A stretch of 57,285 nucleotides of DNA from BRHc4a sp049323915 (lineage in GTDB: Bacteria > Bacillota > Desulfotomaculia > Desulfotomaculales > Desulfocucumaceae): positions 1 to 57,285 of the forward strand of contig JBMOPC010000095.1 in the NCBI GenBank assembly GCA_049323915.1, given 5' to 3'. The stretch's first letter is position 1; the number at the start of each line of letters is the position of its first letter. Both the position numbers and the translations under genes were made by a program. Under the pieces are notes generated by a model. That model made no database searches. It saw only the letters and a program-made list of their open reading frames with translations, and was not told the DNA's origin. Shown here one piece after another: positions 51,095-57,285 of the stretch.

Positions 51095-52339
51095 TTAACG
51101 CCCCCTCACTGATTGAATTGCCTTCAACGCCGCGGCGGTCCCGTCCTGGACAGCGGCGGCAACATCCAGCGGCTTCCTGGCGCATCCGGCGGCGCAAATG
51201 CCGGCCTGGCCTGCGGCAACAAAGCCATCCTCGTCGTATGAAACTTCGGCGGGAATCTTCAGTTCTGCTGTTGTCGGCTGCATGCCGGTGGCCAGAACCA
51301 CCATGTCGAATTTCTCTTCGGTCAGCTGCTGGGCAATCTGGTCCTCGGCGACAATAATCAGGTCCCCGGTGGCCGGGTCTTCGTTGATTTCTCCGGCTTT
51401 GCCCTTGATAAAGGTTATATTGGTCTCATTCTGGACCTTGACATAGAAATCTTCGTGCCTGCCTCTGGTCCTGATGTCGATGTAATAAAAATAAATCTTG
51501 GCGTCCGGGTACTGTTCCCTGACATATGTGGCCTGTTTGAGAGAAGCCATGCAGCAGACCGTCGAGCAGCAGCGCAGGTGGTTTTCGTCCCTTGATCCGG
51601 CGCACTGCACAAAGGCGATGCGGTTTACCTCTTTTCCGTCAGAAGGACGGACAATTTTTCCCTTGGTGGGACCGTTGACGGCCGCCAGCCTTTCCATTAT
51701 AACGTTGGTGATGACGTTGGAAAACCTGCCAAATCCGTAGTAGCTCAGCTTTTCGGCATCGTAAGGCTTCCAGCCGGTGGCCCACACAACGGCCCCCACA
51801 TTCAGCTTCATTGTCCTGGGCTGCATGCCGGGCTCAATGGCATTATACCGGCAGGCCTCAACACACTTGCTGCAGCCGGCCTGACACGCACCGGCATCAA
51901 TGGCGTACTTCATGGGGAAGGCAAACTCGTGAGCCAGGTAAATGGCTTTGGTCTTGTCAATGCCGTAGTTAAATTCATTGGGCCTTTCCGCCGGGCATAC
52001 CTCAACGCACTTGCCGCAGGCTGTGCAATTTTCATTAACATACCTGGGATTCAGTCTGACCGTTACCTCAAAATCCCCCTCCTGCCCGGAAACCTCTTCC
52101 ACCTCGGCCATGGTAAAGAAATGAATATTGGGGTTGCTTCTTATTCTCTTGAAATTGATTTCAAGGCCGCAGTTGGGCGGGCAAAGCTTGGGGAAATACT
52201 GGTTTATCTGAGTGACTTTTCCTCCAAGGTAAGGGTTTTTTTCCACTATAAAAACCTCAAACCCCACCTCGGCAGCCTCGATAGCGGCGGTTAAGCCGCT
52301 TATTCCTCCGCCGACGACCAGAATGCTTTGATTTGCCAT
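51095..52339 (-). CDS. qmoA: QmoA, HdrA-like FAD/Fe-S subunit of the Qmo complex
   Basis: 414 aa from the ATG at 52339 (MANQSILVVGGGISGLTAA), which matches the usual QmoA start; an ATG 7 codons earlier is possible. FAD-binding GGGISGL is N-terminal, then the HdrA-type NPYLGGKVTQINQYFPKLCP, one ferredoxin-like motif CTACGKCVEVCPAERP near residue 96 and CQAGCSKCVEACRY near residue 145, and QCAGSRDENHLRCCS. The complex links quinol or hydrogenase electrons to APS reductase. The preceding gap contains three strong hairpins. Confidence 0.93.
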   Translation of the reverse strand: MANQSILVVGGGISGLTAAIEAAEVGFEVFIVEKNPYLGGKVTQINQYFPKLCPPNCGLEINFKRIRSNPNIHFFTMAEVEEVSGQEGDFEVTVRLNPRYVNENCTACGKCVEVCPAERPNEFNYGIDKTKAIYLAHEFAFPMKYAIDAGACQAGCSKCVEACRYNAIEPGMQPRTMKLNVGAVVWATGWKPYDAEKLSYYGFGRFSNVITNVIMERLAAVNGPTKGKIVRPSDGKEVNRIAFVQCAGSRDENHLRCCSTVCCMASLKQATYVREQYPDAKIYFYYIDIRTRGRHEDFYVKVQNETNITFIKGKAGEINEDPATGDLIIVAEDQIAQQLTEEKFDMVVLATGMQPTTAELKIPAEVSYDEDGFVAAGQAGICAAGCARKPLDVAAAVQDGTAAALKAIQSVRGR

Positions 52340-52385
52340 CTTTATGATTTCTCCATTCATTTTTGAAGTTCTTTCCTCAAAAACA

Positions 52386-52413
52386 TTTCCAGGCGACCCA
52401 AAGGACGCCTGGA
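52386..52413 (-). other. hairpin just upstream of qmoA
   Basis: TTTCCAGGCG-acccaaagga-CGCCTGGAAA, ten pairs, with a short T-rich end on the minus strand. Possible attenuator or processing signal. Confidence 0.65.
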
Positions 52414-52486
52414 AAAACTGGTTTCAAAATAATCCGTGTATTGCCGCCCAGTCTCCACAGGCGTTCATTCCAGCTTCGTCTGCCAC

Positions 52487-52514
52487 TGCCGCCCGTATCA
52501 AACACCGGGCGGCA
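52487..52514 (-). other. second hairpin in the aprA-qmoA gap
   Basis: TGCCGCCCG/CGGGCGGCA, nine perfect pairs with a 10-base loop. Confidence 0.6.
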
Positions 52515-52526
52515 TTTAGCGCTGCA

Positions 52527-52555
52527 GGAGCCCGTGGCCAGCGGCCACGGGCTCC
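52527..52555 (-). other. third hairpin, nearest the aprA stop
   Basis: GGAGCCCGTGGCC-agc-GGCCACGGGCTCC, a perfect 13-bp stem with a 3-base loop. Strong enough to block 3' exonucleases and protect the aprBA message. Confidence 0.75.
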
Positions 52556-52619
52556 CCAGCGCCGTGGATGGCACATTTAAAGAGCTATCTAATCCCGCCC
52601 GGGATAAGGGTGAGATTAA

Positions 52620-54509
52620 TTAGTCGATATTGAACAGGTTCAGTACGGGCCGCTTGAATACAGACCACTCGTTGGTCTTCGGGTCGTACTTGGTGTTGAC
52701 GAAGCAGAGCCAGTTCTCTTCGTCCATCTTCGGGAAGTCAGCCCTGAAGTAGTAGCCGGGCCACCTTGTCTCTTCACGGAACATGACCGTCCTGATGTGT
52801 GATTCGGCCTGCCATATTCTGTGTTTGTTTTCCCAGACCCTCATCAGCTCGTGCAGGTTCCTGGCCGCAAGCTTCTCGGAGTCTTCCTTCAGGAAGCCCA
52901 GCAGCACCATGGCGCGGTCGAGGGAAGACGCGTTGGTGGAGAAGTTGGAGGACACGCCGCCAACGTACTCGTCCATCATCTTCTGCAGCCTGAACATGAA
53001 CATCTTCGGGAAGATGTAGTTCGGGTTCACATCTGGATCGGTGGTCAGGTCCTTGTTCTGCTCATATATTTCAAAGGGCTTGTAGGTTTCTGCCTTCAGG
53101 GCTTCCACCTCTGCGGCATCTACGTTCGGCTGGCTGTTGTTGTCCAGGATGAACTTGATGGCAGCCTTGGCGGCAATACGGCCCTCGGCGTGGGAGCCGG
53201 AGGAGAACTTGTGGCTGGATGCTCCGGAGGCGTCGCCGGCTGCAAACAGACCTTTGACGGTGGTCATGCAGGCATATCCCCAGAAATACTCGGTGCCGCC
53301 TGCCAGGTCCTCGGGACCGGAAACCCATGCGCCGGAAGCGCCGGAGTGGGAACCGATAAAGTACGGCTCGGTGGCGGCAATCTCGGAAGGTCCTTTTTCC
53401 GGCTCAACGTTGGTGGCCGCCCACAGCAGGGCCTGGGAGATGGTCATGTCGAGGAAGTCTTCCCAAGCTTCGGCTTCCAGTTCCTTCATTTTCTTCTTGA
53501 ATGCTTTTTCATCGCCTTCGTACTTCTTGGCTATATTTGCAATGGCCTCTTCAGTCCTCATATAGATGGGGCCCTTGCCGGCAAACAGGTCCAGCATGCC
53601 CAGGTAGTTACGCAGGTTGGCCGGGATGGGCTTCACAGCGCCGTATTTGCCCCAGTTGGCCAGCTCGGCGCGGCGGGTTACCATGTACTCCTCGCCGAAG
53701 GCGTTGGTGGCGCGGGATTTGAAGAGCAGGAACCATGCGCCCACAGGGCCGTATGCGTCTTTGAAGCGGATGGGCACGAAGCGGACTTCCTGGCAGGTCA
53801 TTTCGGCGCCGGCCTTGATGGTGAAGTAAGCCGAGGAGCCGGTGCTGAAGGGAGGATACCAGGAGCGGCCGAGACCTTCACCGGTGGAGCGGGGCTTGAA
53901 CACGCCGACGGCGCCGCCCATGGCTGCCAGAACAGCTTTGGCCTTGAATACATAGAATTTGTTTTCCCGTACGCTGAAACCGACAGCGCCGGCAATTCTA
54001 TCGCCATCAAGCAGGGGCTCGATGATGAAGATACGCTCGTAAATGTTGTCCATTCCGAGGGCGTTCTTTGCAGCCTCGGCTACAATAACCTTGTAGGACT
54101 CACCGTTGATCATGAGCTGCCAGCGGCCCTCATTTACATAACCGCCATTCTCGTCTCTCCAGAAGGGCAGGCCCCACTTGTCGAACAGGTGAACGGTGCT
54201 GTCAACGTGGCGGGCGATGTTAGCCACCAGGTCGTCCCGGGCTATTCCCATCAGGTCATACTTGACGTACTTGATATAATCTTCAATGGTATTTGCGCCC
54301 TTTGAAACGCCAATATACTGGTTAATGGCGGAAAGGCCCATGCCGACTGCTCCGGAGCGAACCATGGAAGCCTTGTCAACCAGGGTTACCTTAACTCCGT
54401 GCTTCTGTCCCCAATAAGCAGCTTCAACGGCCGCGCCGCAGGCCGCCATACCGCCGCCAACAATCAAAAGATCCGTAGTTACTTCTACAGTTTCAAAGAT
54501 TTCCGGCAT
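52620..54509 (-). CDS. aprA: adenylylsulfate reductase alpha subunit AprA
   Basis: 629 aa flavoprotein that reduces APS to sulfite and AMP. FAD motif TDLLIVGGGMAACGAAVEAA at the N-terminus, VDKASMVRSGAVGMGLSAIN, and SGASSHKFSSGSHAEGR near residue 435 match the succinate dehydrogenase/fumarate reductase-like family in its AprA branch. GC-rich, uniform codon use (few rare codons) suggests very high expression. It is 53 bases downstream of aprB. Acts in the cytoplasm with AprB. Confidence 0.97.
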   Translation of the reverse strand: MPEIFETVEVTTDLLIVGGGMAACGAAVEAAYWGQKHGVKVTLVDKASMVRSGAVGMGLSAINQYIGVSKGANTIEDYIKYVKYDLMGIARDDLVANIARHVDSTVHLFDKWGLPFWRDENGGYVNEGRWQLMINGESYKVIVAEAAKNALGMDNIYERIFIIEPLLDGDRIAGAVGFSVRENKFYVFKAKAVLAAMGGAVGVFKPRSTGEGLGRSWYPPFSTGSSAYFTIKAGAEMTCQEVRFVPIRFKDAYGPVGAWFLLFKSRATNAFGEEYMVTRRAELANWGKYGAVKPIPANLRNYLGMLDLFAGKGPIYMRTEEAIANIAKKYEGDEKAFKKKMKELEAEAWEDFLDMTISQALLWAATNVEPEKGPSEIAATEPYFIGSHSGASGAWVSGPEDLAGGTEYFWGYACMTTVKGLFAAGDASGASSHKFSSGSHAEGRIAAKAAIKFILDNNSQPNVDAAEVEALKAETYKPFEIYEQNKDLTTDPDVNPNYIFPKMFMFRLQKMMDEYVGGVSSNFSTNASSLDRAMVLLGFLKEDSEKLAARNLHELMRVWENKHRIWQAESHIRTVMFREETRWPGYYFRADFPKMDEENWLCFVNTKYDPKTNEWSVFKRPVLNLFNID

Positions 54510-54562
54510 TTATATTAACCTCCTCCGAAATTTGTTATACAAGTGGTTGGCTAAAAACAAAT

Positions 54563-55003
54563 TTATTTCTTGTAAGTCCAGACAGCCGGTCCCTCCAGGG
54601 ATGCGGGCTCTGTGTACAGTTCGATGGAGTCGAGGTCGGCCTCGGTGGCATATCCGCCGTCGGGCACCGCTTTACCTTCTTCAGTGGTACGGATGGGGAA
54701 TTTGAAGCGCTTGACCATACCATTGCGGAACTTGATGGTCCACATAATGTCCTCGGATCCCCTCAGAGGAGTACAGCTTGCTCCCAGGGGAACAAAATCC
54801 TTGTATCCGCTCAGGTCCATTGCCTGCTGCGGGCAGGCCTTGGCACAGCACAGGCACTCCCAGCAAGCCCAGGGGTCACGGTTGTAAGCTTTCATTTTCT
54901 CTTTGTCCAGCACCATCAGGTCGTTGGGGCATGCATACATGCAGGCAGTTTTGTCTTGACCTTTGCATCCGTCGCACTTTTCGGCGATTACAAAAGTTGG
55001 CAT
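54563..55003 (-). CDS. aprB: adenylylsulfate reductase beta subunit AprB
   Basis: 146 aa ferredoxin-type subunit with two 4Fe-4S motifs: CDGCKGQDKTACMYACP (with the family-specific insertion between Cys residues) and CWECLCCAKACPQQA. The C-terminal tail (about 60 residues) wraps AprA in known structures. It relays electrons from QmoAB to the AprA FAD. The ATG is preceded by AGGAGG. First gene of the aprBA transcript, with a strong promoter 75 bases upstream. Confidence 0.97.
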   Translation of the reverse strand: MPTFVIAEKCDGCKGQDKTACMYACPNDLMVLDKEKMKAYNRDPWACWECLCCAKACPQQAMDLSGYKDFVPLGASCTPLRGSEDIMWTIKFRNGMVKRFKFPIRTTEEGKAVPDGGYATEADLDSIELYTEPASLEGPAVWTYKK

Positions 55004-55076
55004 TAATTCTACCTCCTATTCCCATTTTTAAGACTTTGTTTAAGGTTCTGAGGACTTGCCCCGCCATACGCCTGTG

Positions 55077-55105
55077 ATTTTATAACCTTTAAAGGCTATT
55101 GTCAA
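55077..55105 (-). promoter_or_regulatory. promoter of aprBA
   Basis: Minus strand TTGACA (55100-55105), 17-base spacer, TAAAAT (55077-55082). A near-consensus sigma-A promoter, showing aprBA can be transcribed apart from sat. Confidence 0.8.
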
Positions 55106-55135
55106 GGCAGCTTATGACCGGGTGGCCTCCCGGCC

Positions 55136-55152
55136 TTCCGGCATAGCCGGAA
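55136..55152. promoter_or_regulatory. palindrome upstream of the aprBA -35 box
   Basis: TTCCGGC-ata-GCCGGAA, a perfect 17-base palindrome about 30 bases upstream of the -35. Suitable as a dimeric regulator site or as a hairpin on the readthrough sat transcript. Confidence 0.45.
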
Positions 55153-55387
55153 AACCGTTTTTTACTTATTGAGTCGTTGCACAACCTTCCAAAATATACG
55201 CGTGGACTTTAAACCTCTCCCTTTTAAATACCACCTCCCTGAACTACTGGATTTGCCTGTATCCCACCCGTAATTTCTGCATTTCTTTTTGCTTTTTTAT
55301 TATCTTTTTAACAGGTGGGAGGTGTGAAAAGCCGGCGGTAGTTTCGGGCTGCATTTCCACCGCCCAAAGACCAAAATATTTAAACCC

Positions 55388-55421
55388 GGCTGACATGACC
55401 CCTTAAGCGATCATGTCAGCC
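55388..55421 (-). terminator. terminator-like hairpin after sat
   Basis: Perfect 11-bp stem GGCTGACATGA/TCATGTCAGCC with a 12-base loop, 12 bases past the sat stop; only a short T run follows, so partial readthrough is likely. The rest of the sat-aprB gap (55160-55380) holds no gene I can support. Confidence 0.7.
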
Positions 55422-55432
55422 TGCTTACCAAC

Positions 55433-56608
55433 TTATTTATTGTCAATACTCTGGTAGTAGCGGGTAAGGATTTCCAGAACTTCTTTACGGCCGAATTCGA
55501 GCGGGGGAAGTTCGCCTCTGCCAAACATTTCGCGAACCTTGGTGCCGCTGATGTTAACACGCTGTGCCGGGTCGTGCGCGCAGGTCTTATCGGTGGCCAT
55601 GCCGTCGCATCTCTTGCAGTAGTAGGCAGAGGTAACTTTAATGGGCTGGCAGAGGATTTCGCCAGGCTTGAACTCGTCAAAGATCTCCTGCGCCTGATAA
55701 GCAGTGTAGTAACTGCCTACGCCGGCGTGATCACGGCCAACGAGCAGGTGGCTGCAGCCGAAGTTTTGCCGGAAGATAGCATGCAGGATAGCTTCTTTAG
55801 GACCGGCATAGCGCATTTCCATAGGATATACGCGCATTTCAATGGTGGCAGGGTTGAAGTAGTTTTCCATATGAGCCTTGTAGCACTCGAAACGCACTTC
55901 GGCAGGAATGTCGCCCTTCTTCAGCTTGCCAACGATGGGATGCAGGAACAGGCCATCGCAAACTTCGTTACCAATCTTGCACAGGAACTCGTGGGAGCGG
56001 TGCAGGGGGTTACGGGTTTGGAAGGCACAAACGGTGCTCCAGCCTTTGGACTCGAACAGTGCGCGGGTTTCAGCGGGATGAGCGTAGTAGCCGGCATATT
56101 TTTCATCATAACCCAACTCGGAGAAGGTTACGATGTCACCACCGAGGTAAACTTCGCCCTGGGCCATAACTTTTTGAACGCCGGGATGATCGCCGTCGTT
56201 GGTGTAGAAAGCGACTTTGCACTCTTTCTCTTTGTCGTATTCATACTTGTCGGCAACGGTGATGATACCAACGTATTCGCCGGACTCATCGTCAACCAGA
56301 GCCAGCTCAGCGCCTACAGCGATGTCATTGGCTTGTTCCTTGGTAACTGCCAGGGTTACAGGCAGGGGCCAGGCCAAACCGTTAGCCAAGTGCATGTTCT
56401 CAATTACGCCATCGTAGTCGGCTTTTTTCATGAAGCCGGTCAGAGGGGAGAATGCACCCATACCGAGCATTAAGCAGTCAGAAGTTTCACGAGAGCTCAT
56501 CCGAACTACCGGCAGTGTTTTTGCCTTGGCCAGGTATTCGGCACGCTGGTCCACAGGAACAAGTACGGGGGTCAGTTTCCCGCCATGCGGGGGTACTAAT
56601 TTGGACAT
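55433..56608 (-). CDS. sat: sulfate adenylyltransferase Sat
   Basis: 391 aa from the ATG at 56608, preceded by GAGGAGG; 15 more open codons upstream lack a ribosome site. It activates sulfate with ATP to APS and pyrophosphate. Motifs: QTRNPLHRSHE (nucleotide site) near residue 185, LLVGRDHAGVGSYYT near residue 280, CKRCDGMA (zinc Cys pair) and ISGTKVREMFGRGELPP near the end. No APS kinase domain is fused, as expected for dissimilatory Sat. It has its own leader and promoter. Confidence 0.97.
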   Translation of the reverse strand: MSKLVPPHGGKLTPVLVPVDQRAEYLAKAKTLPVVRMSSRETSDCLMLGMGAFSPLTGFMKKADYDGVIENMHLANGLAWPLPVTLAVTKEQANDIAVGAELALVDDESGEYVGIITVADKYEYDKEKECKVAFYTNDGDHPGVQKVMAQGEVYLGGDIVTFSELGYDEKYAGYYAHPAETRALFESKGWSTVCAFQTRNPLHRSHEFLCKIGNEVCDGLFLHPIVGKLKKGDIPAEVRFECYKAHMENYFNPATIEMRVYPMEMRYAGPKEAILHAIFRQNFGCSHLLVGRDHAGVGSYYTAYQAQEIFDEFKPGEILCQPIKVTSAYYCKRCDGMATDKTCAHDPAQRVNISGTKVREMFGRGELPPLEFGRKEVLEILTRYYQSIDNK

Positions 56609-56720
56609 TCCACAGGCCTCCTCTTTTTTTGTGTTTTTAATTTTTTTACCCAATCTCCCCTTAATAATTGAGATTGATTTTTTAAGGCGTCGCCGCCAAA
56701 AATTTCCTTCAAGAAATTCT

Positions 56721-56761
56721 GTTAAAAATGTCGTCTATTTGCCGTTAAAAATGTCGCCTAT
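56721..56761 (-). repeat. 18-bp direct repeat in the sat leader
   Basis: GTTAAAAATGTCGTCTAT at 56721-56738 and GTTAAAAATGTCGCCTAT at 56744-56761, 17 of 18 identical, 23-base period. It lies between the sat promoter and start codon. It may be an operator, or the remains of an IS21-type transposon end, which carry such repeats. Confidence 0.7.
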
Positions 56762-56821
56762 CTGCTATTTATGGTCATGCCCTTTAAATAAAATTGATAT
56801 GGACCAAACGGGCCATAAAGG

Positions 56822-56850
56822 GTAATAAAGGACCGCCTAAGAGTTGTCAA
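56822..56850 (-). promoter_or_regulatory. promoter of sat
   Basis: Minus strand TTGACA (56845-56850), 17-base spacer, TATTAC (56822-56827), giving a leader of about 205 bases. Confidence 0.75.
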
Positions 56851-56875
56851 CCATTTAGCGCCTAAATTTAACCGT

Positions 56876-56924
56876 ACACCTATGTTAATTTACCTTTCGC
56901 TAATAACTTCTTCGACATAGGTGT
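56876..56924 (-). promoter_or_regulatory. inverted repeat enclosing a 12-codon mini-ORF upstream of sat
   Basis: ACACCTATGT (56876-56885) and ACATAGGTGT (56915-56924) are exact inverse copies. On the minus strand a GGAGGAGG ribosome site precedes an ATG in one arm; the frame reads MSKKLLAKGKLT and its TAG stop lies in the other arm. Folding would pair start with stop region. Confidence 0.45.
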
Positions 56925-56937
56925 GTGAACCTCCTCC

Positions 56938-56997
56938 TTTTTTACCCCGATAAATTTAATAAAAAAATCACAAAATATTTTTTTCGGGAGTAAAAAA
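56938..56997 (-). terminator. large inverted repeat downstream of the MvhD-like gene
   Basis: TTTTTTACCCCGA (56938-56950) with TCGGGAGTAAAAAA (56984-56997): 13 pairs with one bulge. It follows the MvhD-like gene end by about 65 bases and precedes the mini-ORF. Confidence 0.55.
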
Positions 56998-57063
56998 AGT
57001 TTTTTCCTGCCTTATCAAGTCCTTTCACTTATTTATATGGCAAAACATGGGAAAATAGTAATA

Positions 57064-57285
57064 TTATACTACCACTGCTGCTTTAAAAGGGTTGGGCCCT
57101 AATTGTCTCAGCCTTTCAACAAAGGCTTCGGCTTCTTCGGCAAAATGCCGCCCCCCCCCTATCCCCAGCCTGAGAAATTTCACCCTCTCCTGATCCATCA
57201 TCATGTCCCTGAAGGTGTCTTTAATATTATTAAGCCTTTCCTCAGCCCGGTCGCTTCCGCTTATATAATGGCACTGGCCGGATTC
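57064..57285 (-). CDS. MvhD/HdrA-associated hydrogenase delta-like protein (C-terminal part, cut by window edge)
   Basis: 73 codons then stop; the frame runs open off the right edge. It starts GQCHYISGSDRAEERLNNIK and ends FVERLRQLGPNPFKAA, the usual C-terminus of the MvhD/FrhD iron-sulfur domain (2Fe-2S relay to HdrA). It may be a stand-alone MvhD or the end of a larger HdrA-MvhD fusion. It is upstream of sat on the same strand. A run of nine C (57151-57159) in the coding region encodes a Gly string and is a slippage risk. Confidence 0.85.
   Translation of the reverse strand, partial: ESGQCHYISGSDRAEERLNNIKDTFRDMMMDQERVKFLRLGIGGGRHFAEEAEAFVERLRQLGPNPFKAAVVV

Noticed and set aside
52821..54305. 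494-codon plus-strand open frame
   Set aside because: Antisense shadow of aprA caused by its strongly biased GC-rich codons; no ribosome site or domain.
57151..57159. Nine-C run as a phase-variation switch
   Set aside because: The frame is intact through the run and codes for glycines; a single sequence cannot show variation.
1..57285. CRISPR arrays, tRNA or rRNA genes, prophage
   Set aside because: I saw no regularly spaced long repeats with unique spacers, no tRNA cloverleaf or rRNA signature, and no phage structural genes.

Overview
The window reads as chromosomal DNA of an endospore-forming, dissimilatory sulfate-reducing Firmicute of the Desulfotomaculum/Pelotomaculum type (Peptococcaceae). 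Three things point there: sporulation and germination genes (a SpoVD-type PBP, a GerAB-type permease, DacF, a GH18 cortex-type hydrolase), a complete sat-aprBA-qmoAB pathway, and hdrCB in place of qmoC, which is the arrangement known from Gram-positive sulfate reducers. This assignment is inferred from gene content and style only; no rRNA gene is present.

Layout. (1) 1-15.3 kb, minus strand: the division and cell wall (dcw) cluster, mraZ-rsmH-ftsL-spoVD/ftsI-murE-murF-mraY-murD-ftsW-murG-murC-murB-murA (murA cut by the window edge), driven by a promoter followed by four 10-bp MraZ boxes. (2) 15.3-28.5 kb, mostly minus strand: an orphan germination permease, a PHP phosphatase overlapping a MetE-like protein, a GH57-GT4 fusion with a DUF4912 protein, fur, dacF, a Fur-box-controlled feoAB, and a GH18 spore hydrolase. 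Two families of short dispersed palindromic repeats lie in these gaps. (3) 28.7-37.7 kb, plus strand: MFS exporter and polysaccharide deacetylase, a Cys-rich PadR regulator with a two-gene split permease, a frameshifted desulforedoxin relic on the minus strand, a GlcD/GlcF-type oxidase pair and an acyl-CoA ligase. (4) 37.8-47.2 kb: a DASS anion transporter, an unknown protein, an IS1634-type insertion sequence, a TauE/SafE transporter operon with a dedicated membrane partner and a CBS protein, and several small unknown genes. (5) 47.2-57.3 kb, minus strand: the sulfate reduction locus in transcription order: an MvhD-like gene fragment, sat, aprB, aprA, qmoA, qmoB, hdrC, hdrB.

How it fits together. 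Sulfate probably enters through the DASS and/or TauE-type carriers. Sat activates it to APS and AprBA reduces APS to sulfite. QmoAB with HdrCB is the likely electron conduit to AprBA. Strong hairpins sit exactly at the boundaries between Sat, AprBA, QmoAB and HdrCB, but not inside those pairs. The most unusual material is non-coding: two short repeat families, structured leaders containing mini-ORFs upstream of sat and of the DASS gene, and a possible structured RNA separated from the tauE operon by the insertion sequence.
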